DNA of 55,838 bases from contig DHOU01000032.1 of the NCBI GenBank assembly GCA_002409745.1, positions 1 to 55,838 of the forward strand, read 5' to 3'. Positions 18,999 through 25,769 of this stretch are shown in pieces. The translations under genes and the position numbers were made by a program. The stretch comes from Bacteroidales bacterium UBA5382. GTDB taxonomy: Bacteria > Bacteroidota > Bacteroidia > Bacteroidales > Dysgonomonadaceae. Under the pieces are notes generated by a model. The model was given only the letters and a program-made list of their open reading frames with translations, did no database searches and had not been told where the DNA came from. How positions within the stretch are numbered: the stretch's first letter is position 1; each line of letters starts with the position of its first letter.

Positions 18999-19820
18999 AT
19001 GAAAGAATACTCCTTCACGGAAGTCCTGCCCGACGCCATGCAGGAAAGATTCTTTTATATCCGGCATTTCACATCGATGGACGATGCGGAACTGGAATGG
19101 CCGCACCGTCATCTGTTTTTTTCTTTCGTATGGTTTACGCACGGAAGCGGAATTTATGTGATTGATTCGGATGAGTTTGAGATAAAACCTCAACGCCTGT
19201 TCTACGTCGCCCCCAAACAAGTGCACAACTGGGGACTTTACAATAATAACCAGGGATATTTCATCGCCATAGACTATCGTGCAGCGACAGATATCAACCT
19301 TCGTTATACCTTTCCGTTTTTAGATATCGATAATGCCGATGCGGATTTCCACGCCCGCCTGTTTACGAATATTTTAACGGAATTCCAAAAAAACGACGCC
19401 CTCTCAAACGATAATGTACAAGCCGGAATCCGTTATTACCTTCTTCTTTTACAACGAATTGCAGAAAAAAAGCAGATAAAGACCAGCCAAGGGAATACGT
19501 TGATCGAAGAATTTAAACAATTGGTACTATCGGATTATTCAAAATCATTTGGGATTCGTTCTTATGCGGATAAATTGAATGTCCGTACCGACCAATTGAG
19601 CCGCACGTGCGAAACAGTACTCGGTATTTCCGCCAAACAATACCTGCTTAATCTGAAAATTACGGAAGCCAAACGCCTTTTGATCTATTCGGGTGACAAC
19701 ATCTCTGAAATCGCCTTTCAAATGGGCTTCGACGATTCATCCTACTTTGCCCGTATCTTCAAAAAGAAAACAGGCCTATCACCGGGGATTTTTTTGAAAA
19801 AGTACCGAAAACTCTTCTGA
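18999..19820 (+). CDS. AraC-family transcriptional regulator
   Basis: 273 residues. The N-terminal half is a cupin-like sensor (HRHLFFSFVWFTHGSG, then YVAPKQVHNW). The C-terminal 100 residues carry the double helix-turn-helix, including IRSYADKLNVRTDQLSRTC and the signature ISEIAFQMGFDDSSYFARIFKKKTGLSP. The ligand is unknown. It is only 20 bases behind pepE and likely shares its transcript; a TACCTTTG box at 19851 then serves the next gene. Confidence 0.9.
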   Translation: MKEYSFTEVLPDAMQERFFYIRHFTSMDDAELEWPHRHLFFSFVWFTHGSGIYVIDSDEFEIKPQRLFYVAPKQVHNWGLYNNNQGYFIAIDYRAATDINLRYTFPFLDIDNADADFHARLFTNILTEFQKNDALSNDNVQAGIRYYLLLLQRIAEKKQIKTSQGNTLIEEFKQLVLSDYSKSFGIRSYADKLNVRTDQLSRTCETVLGISAKQYLLNLKITEAKRLLIYSGDNISEIAFQMGFDDSSYFARIFKKKTGLSPGIFLKKYRKLF

Positions 19821-19888
19821 AAGTCCTACTATTTAACTCTTTTTGCGTCTTACCTTTGTATCGATTTTAATAAATAAAAAGTGTACGT

Positions 19889-20236
19889 ATGAAAGATTTT
19901 ATATTTCTATTCAGATTAAACAAAGAGTCGGAACTTAAACCGTCTGCCGGACAAGTGAAAGAAAGAATGGATTGGCTCGGAAACCTGGCCAAACAAAACA
20001 AACTCGCCGACAAAGGCAACACCCTGTCACCTGCGGGGGCCAAAACCATTCAAGCGGATAAAACCGTAGCGGATGCTCCGCATTCCGAAGGCAAGGAAAT
20101 CGTAACGGGCTATGTCATTGTAAAAGCTGAAAACGTGGAGGAAGCGGTAGAGATTGCCAAAGCCAATCCCATTTTCGAGGTCGGAGGAAGCATCGAAGTA
20201 AGGGAGATTGCACGCTTCATTAAAGGTAACGAGTGA
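19889..20236 (+). CDS. YCII-related domain protein
   Basis: 115 residues, a single ferredoxin-like YCII/DGPF domain: MKDFIFLFR, then ERMDWLGNLAKQNKLADKG, and the C-terminal EEAVEIAKANPIFEVGGSIEVREI. Proteins of this fold are small dimers, some of unknown enzymatic activity. It has its own promoter box (TACCTTTG, 19851-19858) and a strong terminator directly after, so it is probably monocistronic. Confidence 0.8.
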   Translation: MKDFIFLFRLNKESELKPSAGQVKERMDWLGNLAKQNKLADKGNTLSPAGAKTIQADKTVADAPHSEGKEIVTGYVIVKAENVEEAVEIAKANPIFEVGGSIEVREIARFIKGNE

Positions 20237-20258
20237 CCGCGTTTTCAACGCACCTATC

Positions 20259-20297
20259 TATCCGTCCGATAGCTTGTGGCATCGGACGGATATTTTT
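20259..20297 (+). terminator. Rho-independent terminator after the YCII gene
   Basis: A perfect 12-bp stem, TATCCGTCCGAT (20259-20270) with ATCGGACGGATA (20281-20292), is followed by five T residues. Confidence 0.9.
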
Positions 20298-20344
20298 GTT
20301 CCTTGAAATAAGCGGTCTAGCCGACACGATGGCTTGATCATAAA

Positions 20345-20371
20345 AAAATCGTCAATGCAGTGACGATTTTT
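20345..20371. terminator. Second hairpin terminator, symmetric
   Basis: AAAATCGTCA (20345-20354) pairs perfectly with TGACGATTTT (20361-20370) across a 6-base loop. A and T runs on both sides would let it work in either direction. It insulates the small ORF that follows. Confidence 0.75.
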
Positions 20372-20379
20372 ACGTAAAA

Positions 20380-20410
20380 TTTGTCAGTTGGGAATTAGTT
20401 TGCACTTTTG
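20380..20410 (+). promoter_or_regulatory. Promoter of a 47-codon ORF
   Basis: TTTG (20380-20383), 19 bases, then CACTTTTG (20403-20410), one base off TAnnTTTG. It lies just past a terminator hairpin and 21 bases before an ATG. Confidence 0.6.
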
Positions 20411-20430
20411 TGTGAACTAATTCAATCGTT

Positions 20431-20574
20431 ATGGAGCCATTAAAACGAATATTACAGGAAAGACTTGCTGCGATTGACCGCCTTTTCAGCTCGGATCTGA
20501 GAATTTATGTATACGACTTTCAACGGCAAAAGAAACTTTACACCAATCAACGTAGAAAAAGACAATCGTCTTAA
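20431..20574 (+). CDS. Small basic protein of unknown function, 47 residues
   Basis: The ORF reads MEPLKRILQERLAAIDRLF and so on, ending RRKRQSS and a TAA at 20572-20574. It is strongly basic at the C-terminus and has a helix-forming first half. I do not recognise a family. Coding is suggested by the promoter at the expected distance and by isolation between terminators. There is no strong ribosome-binding site, which is normal for this phylum. A regulatory RNA instead of a protein is a real alternative. Confidence 0.45.
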   Translation: MEPLKRILQERLAAIDRLFSSDLRIYVYDFQRQKKLYTNQRRKRQSS

Positions 20575-20656
20575 TACAAGAAACGATAGAATACTTATAA
20601 ATAAATAGTTATCTCTTTCAAAATTCTAAATATTCTAAGTGTAGCACTGATTCCTA

Positions 20657-20687
20657 TTGCGGCGGAGCAACATTCGCCGTATCTTTG
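20657..20687 (+). promoter_or_regulatory. Promoter of the beta-barrel protein gene
   Basis: TTG (20657-20659), 20 bases, then TATCTTTG (20680-20687). The leader to the ATG at 20901 would be about 205 bases and contains a 25-codon ORF. Confidence 0.65.
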
Positions 20688-20823
20688 CCTCCGAATTAAA
20701 AACTTTAGCGTAATAAAAAAACAAGCTATAATAAATCGAAAAAGAAACAGGCAGGCGATTCTGCGGAGGAAAGCTATCTCCCTCCACAGGATACGGTGAA
20801 AGAAAACAATTGCCGGAAAGAAA

Positions 20824-20901
20824 ATGGGTTTGGTGTTGGGGAAAGTTCTTACGATAGCCGTTCAAGCAGGATTAGTAATTTTAATGGTTTTAGGATATTA
20901 A
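20824..20901 (+). CDS. Possible 25-residue hydrophobic peptide coupled to the next gene
   Basis: ATG at 20824 preceded by GGAAAGAAA encodes MGLVLGKVLTIAVQAG then LVILMVLGY, a single membrane-helix-like peptide. Its TAA (20899-20901) shares its last A with the ATG of the following gene. A leader peptide that couples or controls translation of the barrel protein is plausible; a chance ORF is also possible. Confidence 0.35.
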   Translation: MGLVLGKVLTIAVQAGLVILMVLGY

Positions 20902-21482
20902 TGATGATGAAAAAAATGATTTTTCTACTTCTGTTTTCTTCCTGTGCCGTTTTGCTGAAAGCGGCGCTTCCTGAAAAAATAGAAATAATACTGGAAACAA
21001 CGGTGGTGTCGAAGTCGGCATCTACCGATTTCGACTCACGGCTGGCTTCCGTTACGGGAGCGTACCGGATGACAAAAAATTTGTCTCTCGGAATGGGGGT
21101 CGGAGCGATGTTTTTTAAAGACGGAATCATCAAAAACAGCCTGCCCGTCTTTTTATACGGCAAATGGAGTTTTACAAACAACAGCAAATTCACTCCTTTT
21201 ATTTCCGCCAAATGCGGGTATGGCTTTTCCGAAAGATCCGAACGATTGCCGTTAACAAAAACGAGGGATACGCCCTCCACTGAAAGCAATCTCCTGAAAT
21301 ATACAGGGGGATTATTCGCTTCTTTCTCGGGCGGCGTATCATATCACCTGCGCGGGAAGACCCGACTGTTCGTTTCCCTGTCGAACGATATCCATCAAAT
21401 GCATATAAAAAATGAAACGACCGGATACGCGAATACACATCGTAATTCGGCAATCGGTTTGAATATAGGAATCTCTTTTTAA
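20901..21482 (+). CDS. Small outer-membrane beta-barrel protein
   Basis: About 193 residues. The N-terminus MMMKKMIFLLLFSSCAVLLKA is a signal peptide; the mature part alternates strands with aromatic girdles (YRMTKNLSLGMGVGAMF, FLYGKWSF, TPFISAKCGYGF) and ends in NSAIGLNIGISF, a typical barrel C-terminus. It resembles the OmpA-like eight-stranded family but has no recognisable specificity. I place the start at 20901; an upstream in-frame GTG at 20796 would precede the signal peptide with an unlikely 35-residue extension. Confidence 0.7.
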   Translation: MMMKKMIFLLLFSSCAVLLKAALPEKIEIILETTVVSKSASTDFDSRLASVTGAYRMTKNLSLGMGVGAMFFKDGIIKNSLPVFLYGKWSFTNNSKFTPFISAKCGYGFSERSERLPLTKTRDTPSTESNLLKYTGGLFASFSGGVSYHLRGKTRLFVSLSNDIHQMHIKNETTGYANTHRNSAIGLNIGISF

Positions 21483-21528
21483 GAGTCAAATCGACCAAAC
21501 AGAAAGCATTCATGCCAAAATGACATGG

Positions 21529-21759
21529 ATCGATGGGAGGAAATACCCAATCGATGGCAGGATGTCATGAATCAACTGTCGGAAACGATAGACGGACGGT
21601 AGGAAAGGGTAAATCGACGGTAAGAAATAGAGGATGAACGGTAGGAAATAATCAATTGACGGTAGGAAATGTCCGATCAATGGTAGGAAACGGTAAATGA
21701 ATGTACAAATGCGGCGGATAAACGGTAAAACACCCCGGATGGACGCCCGGAATAATAAC
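21529..21759. repeat. Exact 21-bp period array, 11 degenerate units
   Basis: Eleven consecutive units begin at 21529 and each is exactly 21 bases. Positions 1-15 follow ATCRACGGTAGGAAA; positions 16-21 are nearly free. No unit is lengthened or shortened despite heavy substitution. The minus strand is open through the array and would encode FLPSIxx heptads, but that frame begins only at a TTG and has no promoter. There are no spacers, so it is not CRISPR. The rest of 21483-21913 holds no gene I can support, apart from a TAATTTTG box at 21860-21867. Confidence 0.85.
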
Positions 21760-21913
21760 TGCAAGGCTAAACAATATTAAAACCGGACACGTTCGGCTAA
21801 TCATGGTTAAAAAACTCATTTTTAACGGTATTAGCAAACCGTTTTACCGGAAGAATGCATAATTTTGCAAGACGATTTTATAGAATTAATAATAACATTA
21901 ATAGTAAACAAAA

Positions 21914-22081
21914 ATGAAAGACAATAGCGAGTTATCTGAAAAACGGCAAGAAGAAGAAAAACCGAAACGGAAGAATTATGTATCGAACAAAGAAACATTG
22001 TTGAGAGCCGACACAGCTATAGAGAACCTTCAAAACCAAGCGGTAATCAAAGAAAAAAATGGCCGTTCACGGGTATGGTGA
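21914..22081 (+). pseudogene. 5' part of a frameshifted gene (first 55 codons)
   Basis: ATG at 21914 opens a highly charged sequence (MKDNSELSEKRQEEEKPKRK, then a segment ending ENLQNQAVIKEKNG) that ends at TGA 22079-22081. At 22053-22059 it meets seven A residues; with six, the frame would run on directly into the larger ORF as VIKEKMAVHGYGEE. The style and spacing make it the missing N-terminus of the next entry. A TAATTTTG promoter box lies at 21860-21867, the expected place for this start rather than for 22059. Confidence 0.65.
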
Positions 22082-22622
22082 AGAACAAGTGGCCGGGCTG
22101 TCGGCTACCCGCGATAACGCCCGCGCCGAATATCACAAGAACGAACGGGAGGGCCAGGAATCGTTGGCTTCACGGGCCGCTTTCGAAGATTCGGCCGAAA
22201 AACTCTTTGAAATGTATGGCGACGACCGCAAAAAGGCCAAACGCGTATTCCGAGAAGAACCTGAAATACTGGCCATTTTAGAACTTGACGGACGTATACC
22301 GACTTCGTATGCCGGAAGAATCGACATCGTAAAGCTTTTCTACCGCACGTTGAGTGAAAAGCAAGAATATCTCGACCGCCTGACACCTCTCATGATCACG
22401 GCCGAACACGTTACAGCCGCCAATTCGTTGATAGACGCTACGGAAAAAGCACGCGAGGCATATTTCCGCGAAAAAGGCGAGTCGGAGGCCTCTACACCGG
22501 CAAAAAATGCCGCTTTCCGCAAACTTGACAAGGAAATGGGCGACATGTATACCATCGCAACCATCGCACTGAAAGATACTCCTCAATTGCTGGAAGCACT
22601 CGGCAAAAAAATTAAAAGTTAA
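22059..22622 (+). CDS. Conserved helical hypothetical protein (3' part of split gene)
   Basis: 187 residues from the ATG at 22059, rich in charged helices (TRDNARAEYHKNEREGQESL, EEPEILAILELDGRIP, STPAKNAAFRKLDKEMGDMY). I do not recognise a domain. The coiled-coil character and soluble composition suggest a cytoplasmic structural or binding protein. It is out of frame by one base with the upstream 55 codons. Either the intact gene is 21914-22622 with an A7 slip (mutation, phase switch, or assembly error), or two overlapping ORFs are coupled. A hairpin terminator follows at 22646. Confidence 0.65.
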   Translation: MAVHGYGEEQVAGLSATRDNARAEYHKNEREGQESLASRAAFEDSAEKLFEMYGDDRKKAKRVFREEPEILAILELDGRIPTSYAGRIDIVKLFYRTLSEKQEYLDRLTPLMITAEHVTAANSLIDATEKAREAYFREKGESEASTPAKNAAFRKLDKEMGDMYTIATIALKDTPQLLEALGKKIKS

Positions 22623-22645
22623 ACAGAAATAAAAAAAGAACTCCT

Positions 22646-22684
22646 CCGGGAGTGCCGCGCTATACGACGCCCCCGGTATTTTTT
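22646..22684 (+). terminator. Rho-independent terminator
   Basis: CCGGG (22646-22650) pairs with CCCGG (22672-22676), and the stem is extended inward by GTG/CGC-type pairs. TATTTTTT follows. Confidence 0.65.
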
Positions 22685-22713
22685 GTGATCGATTATACCC
22701 ACATCGTAAAGTA

Positions 22714-22730
22714 CCCCCCCCCCAAAAAAA
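22714..22730. repeat. Homopolymer tract C10 followed by A7
   Basis: Ten C residues (22714-22723) directly abut seven A residues (22724-22730) in the intergenic space, about 100 bases upstream of the TATCTTTG box of the lipoprotein gene. Such tracts are prone to slippage. Confidence 0.9.
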
Positions 22731-22867
22731 GCGATATCCGTCATTTTAATGTATCGCGCGATCCGGACGTAACCTTTCAGCTTGTGCAGCTAAATTTGTG
22801 TTTCCAGAACGTTTTTGAACATATATATTTTGTATCTTTGGATCTATAAATAAAATAACAGATAAAA

Positions 22868-23578
22868 ATGAATAAATTACTTCTTATCTGCACGTGTATA
22901 TTTGTCACGTTATCGGTCGCATCGTGTTCCAAGGACGAAAATACCTCCGATCCGGAAGGAACCATTTCCGTGAACATCATGAATGAAGATCACGGAAAAA
23001 CGGAGATCGGAAATTCGGATGTTTATATCGACAAAGCGAATAATTTTCACACACGCTATTGTTTATTGTCACACCTCGGAAAGAAAAACAGCTTGGGAAG
23101 TATCTCCGCACCCGTGATAGAAGGAGTGTCCGACAGGGTAGCCGTGGAACCCGGAAATGCGTACCAGATTTTTAAAAATGAAGCCCTCCGCGAATTTCCT
23201 TCGGGAAAACTGGCCTTTAACATCAGGAGCGACTATTATAATATGTATGTCGTAGCCCCCATTGAAAAAGATGGAGCTGTGATAGGTGCCAATGTGAAGT
23301 TTGTACTGATGGATGCTCCCGATAACAACAGCCTGCCGGAATACAATACAAATATCGGAACGCTTTCTTACACGAACGATCAACTCACCTTCGAACTGCC
23401 GGCCTCCGATTTCGAAGTGGAACCCGCCTTTGCCAGTTCGGATTACTATACAATTGAATACGAAAACAATAACAACAAGCTCACGGTACGGTTGCTCGAA
23501 TATAAGCAGAGCGATATTTTCGGTTTTTATATCCGTGTACGTGATAGTTATACCTACGTATATGGAAAGGTAAAATAA
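22868..23578 (+). CDS. Hypothetical lipoprotein, DUF5036-like
   Basis: 236 residues with a type II signal (VASC, Cys at residue 20) followed by the acidic-serine stretch SKDENTSDPEG. The mature part is beta-rich and resembles Bacteroidales DUF5036 lipoproteins; this family call is tentative. TATCTTTG at 22833-22840 gives a leader of about 20 bases. A cell-surface or periplasmic binding role is only a guess. It is followed 8 bases later by the VOC gene, probably on the same transcript. Confidence 0.7.
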   Translation: MNKLLLICTCIFVTLSVASCSKDENTSDPEGTISVNIMNEDHGKTEIGNSDVYIDKANNFHTRYCLLSHLGKKNSLGSISAPVIEGVSDRVAVEPGNAYQIFKNEALREFPSGKLAFNIRSDYYNMYVVAPIEKDGAVIGANVKFVLMDAPDNNSLPEYNTNIGTLSYTNDQLTFELPASDFEVEPAFASSDYYTIEYENNNNKLTVRLLEYKQSDIFGFYIRVRDSYTYVYGKVK

Positions 23579-23586
23579 ACAAGAAA

Positions 23587-23979
23587 ATGAAATATCAGAT
23601 GGAAAACGCAACGGAGGATAACAGACAGATAAAGAATTACGATAATTTTTTCTTTCCTGCGGAAGATTATGAACAAAGCAAACGCTTTTACAGGGACGTG
23701 CTCGGGTTAAAGATCAAATTCGAATTTGCCGAGCAAGGAATGGTTGCTTTTGCAGTCGGAGACGAAGAGCCGGCAATCATTTTAAAGGATACGAAAAAGT
23801 TCCCCGACGCCAAGCCCTGCGTTTGGATTGAGGTTGCCGACGTACGGGCGTTATATGAAGAGACGAAAAATAAAGGGGCCGTGTTTATCACGCCACCCTT
23901 TAAGATCCGCACCGGATGGGCGGTCGAGCTTAACGACCCGTCGGGGAACCGCATCGGGTTCGCCGATTATATCCGGTAA
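23587..23979 (+). CDS. VOC (glyoxalase/bleomycin resistance) superfamily protein
   Basis: 130 residues with one pair of VOC modules: DNFFFPAEDYEQSKRFYRDV at the start, VWIEVADVRALYEETKNKGA in the middle, and ELNDPSGNRIGFADYI at the end with the terminal metal-ligand Glu region. Substrate cannot be inferred. A second in-frame ATG at 23599 is an equally good start. The stop is immediately followed, in the same frame, by the remains of a DUF4258 gene. Confidence 0.85.
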   Translation: MKYQMENATEDNRQIKNYDNFFFPAEDYEQSKRFYRDVLGLKIKFEFAEQGMVAFAVGDEEPAIILKDTKKFPDAKPCVWIEVADVRALYEETKNKGAVFITPPFKIRTGWAVELNDPSGNRIGFADYIR

Positions 23980-24224
23980 GATACGTTTGCAGAAGAACAA
24001 ATGCAGCGACGAAATATAAATCGCGAGAAGGCGGAAGCTGTCATCAGGCAACCCGAACAAGTGCTGACCGATAGCGATACGCCGGAAATGAAAGTTTATC
24101 AATCTTTGATTAAAAAGGAATTATTTTGGACTATACCGCTAATGGGAGGATAGTAGGCCTTGAGCTCTTAAACGCTTCTAAACATGTAGAGAATCCAACG
24201 AAACTTGAATATGAAGTGGCGTAA
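23980..24224 (+). pseudogene. Collapsed DUF4258 / DUF2283 gene pair
   Basis: In one frame, 23980-24110 encodes FAEEQMQRRNINREKAEAVI then PEQVLTDSDTPEMKVYQSLIK, matching the middle of DUF4258 proteins (toxin-like). In another frame, 24114-24224 encodes KGIILDYTANGRIVGLELLN then ASKHVENPTKLEYEVA, matching the C-terminal half of DUF2283. These families commonly occur as adjacent small genes. Here the end of the first and the start of the second have been deleted, with the join near the A-run at 24112-24116. Neither could be functional. Confidence 0.7.
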
Positions 24225-24238
24225 AGATATAAGGCAGT

Positions 24239-24631
24239 TCATTGGTGAAGCAAGCCTCTACGGTTCTTTTTCCGGCGAAGGCGGCCCTCCGCACGGGTCA
24301 AAAGCCAAAAGGCAATGAAGCCCACGCCCACCAGCAGCACTTTGCCCAGAAAATCGGGCGTCAGCAGGACTTCCTTTCCCTGCTCGAAGTAGGCCAAAGC
24401 CACCATCGCCAACAACACGGCATACATGCTGCCGAAAATCGAGCGGGTGTCGGTAAAGACATTATAGCCCGGCCGTTTCGACGTCCGCCTCCGCGCCGTG
24501 AGCGCTTTTTCGGTTTCGATCTGTTGCATCACCCGCCACGAGAAGTTCTCCGACGCACGCAACTTCGACGTACGCAGCAGCCGGCGCATCTTCTCGTCTT
24601 CCGTAAACTTGTTTTTATCTTCTATATCCAT
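24239..24631 (-). CDS. Membrane protein next to an ECF sigma factor, possible anti-sigma factor
   Basis: 130 residues. The cytoplasmic N-terminus (DEKMRRLLRTSKLRASENFS) is followed by about two membrane helices (SIFGSMYAVLLAMVALAYF and FLGKVLLVGVGFIAFWLL) and a basic tail. It starts 22 bases after the sigma gene on the same strand, the place where anti-sigma factors are usually encoded. It has no zinc-binding HxxxCxxC motif. The anti-sigma role is inferred from context. Confidence 0.65.
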   Translation of the reverse strand: MDIEDKNKFTEDEKMRRLLRTSKLRASENFSWRVMQQIETEKALTARRRTSKRPGYNVFTDTRSIFGSMYAVLLAMVALAYFEQGKEVLLTPDFLGKVLLVGVGFIAFWLLTRAEGRLRRKKNRRGLLHQ

Positions 24632-24653
24632 TGAAATCTATCTATTTAATTCG

Positions 24654-25193
24654 TTAATATACTCCGGCCGGCAAATGCTCTTTAAAGAGTTTACGCGCCC
24701 GGAAGAGTCGCACTTTCACATTCGAAAGATTCAAACCCGTAATCTGCGCAATCTCCTTCACGGAATGATCTTCCATATAATATAAGGTAAGCAGCAACGC
24801 ATCGCCTTTGGGCAACTCTTGCAGCGTACGCTCCACCATTTGCGCCTGCTCGCGCCTTTCCAACTCGGCATCGGGCGAGGGCAAAGGCGTGTCGGCAGCA
24901 GCGGACAATCCGGTTTGCCCCTCGCGAAGCCACATCTTCGAGCAGCTATGGGTCACCGCGGCATTATAAACGATGCGGTAAAACCATGTCGAGAACTTGC
25001 TTTCGCTGCGGAAGCTATGCAGGTTGCGGAACGCTTTCAGGTAACTCTCCTGCACGACATCTTCCGCATCCTGCCTGTTGCCGCATATCCTGAAGGCGAT
25101 GGTCACCGCCATATCCTGATAAGTTTCGACAAAATAAGCGAATGCGGAAGTATTGCCCGAGAGCACTTGCAGCACACGATCGTTATCGTTCAT
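24654..25193 (-). CDS. RNA polymerase sigma-70 factor, ECF type
   Basis: 179 residues. Region 2 is DAEDVVQESYLKAFRNLHSF with WFYRIVYNAA; region 4 is LQELPKGDALLLTLYYMEDH and KEIAQITGLNLSNVKVRLFRARK. It directs RNA polymerase to a small alternative regulon, target unknown. It sits between a small membrane protein gene upstream (11-base gap) and the possible anti-sigma gene downstream. Confidence 0.9.
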   Translation of the reverse strand: MNDNDRVLQVLSGNTSAFAYFVETYQDMAVTIAFRICGNRQDAEDVVQESYLKAFRNLHSFRSESKFSTWFYRIVYNAAVTHSCSKMWLREGQTGLSAAADTPLPSPDAELERREQAQMVERTLQELPKGDALLLTLYYMEDHSVKEIAQITGLNLSNVKVRLFRARKLFKEHLPAGVY

Positions 25194-25203
25194 CAGCGGG
25201 TGT

Positions 25204-25599
25204 TTAGTCCTGATCGGTCACGTCGTCATCAAAGCCACCCATCTTTTTGGTCACCAGGAAATAGGACAGATAGCCCAATCCGAGGAAAAAGAGGATGCTT
25301 GCGGCGATAATCCAAAACTCATACGTTTCCCCGATAGTCAAGTATTCGGTACACACGAAGCCGACGACCACACCGATTCCGAGGGCCACCAACACAATAC
25401 CGTTCCGGAGAGACACAAAGCGGTTGGGGGTTGATTTCGGTTTCGGATTATCGGGAGGGATGATACCCTGATTGATTAATCCGATACGTTCGGCATGATC
25501 GGCACTGAGTTTCCGCAAACCGAGGACGAATATCGCCACTACAGGCAAAGCGATGACAGAAAGAATAGCGATAACGGGAATAAGAACTTCTTCAACCAT
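25204..25599 (-). CDS. Small membrane protein, DUF6249-like
   Basis: About 131 residues from the ATG at 25599 (MVEEVLIPVIAILSVIALPVVAIF). It has an N-terminal helix, a charged middle (RKLSADHAERIGLINQGIIPPD, a motif seen in DUF6249 proteins) and two further helices before an acidic tail. DUF6249 proteins often accompany ECF sigma/anti-sigma pairs in Bacteroidota. It is first in this three-gene operon; TATCTTTG on the minus strand at 25630-25623 is its likely promoter box. Confidence 0.75.
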   Translation of the reverse strand: MVEEVLIPVIAILSVIALPVVAIFVLGLRKLSADHAERIGLINQGIIPPDNPKPKSTPNRFVSLRNGIVLVALGIGVVVGFVCTEYLTIGETYEFWIIAASILFFLGLGYLSYFLVTKKMGGFDDDVTDQD

Positions 25600-25769
25600 A
25601 TTATTTATTTTTTTATTGTTTACAAAGATAGGACACACCCGCCGGGGAATCGGTTACAAAAATAATCGATTATCGACAAGATGATTATTTTTAAGAAATG
25701 AAAAGCCATATTGTTCGATGGATTTACTTTCTTTGTAACCGAAAAAAACCAGAAACAAGAGGGGGAATA

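Noticed and set aside
20796..20900. 35-residue N-terminal extension of the barrel protein from a GTG
   Set aside because: It would place the signal peptide in the middle of the protein; the ATG at 20901 is far better.
21529..21759. CRISPR array
   Set aside because: Units are contiguous 21-mers with no separate unique spacers of constant longer length, are too degenerate, and no cas gene is present.
21510..21764. Minus-strand 84-codon gene of FLPSIxx repeats
   Set aside because: Only a TTG start, no promoter or ribosome site; kept as a hypothesis in the array finding but not called a gene.
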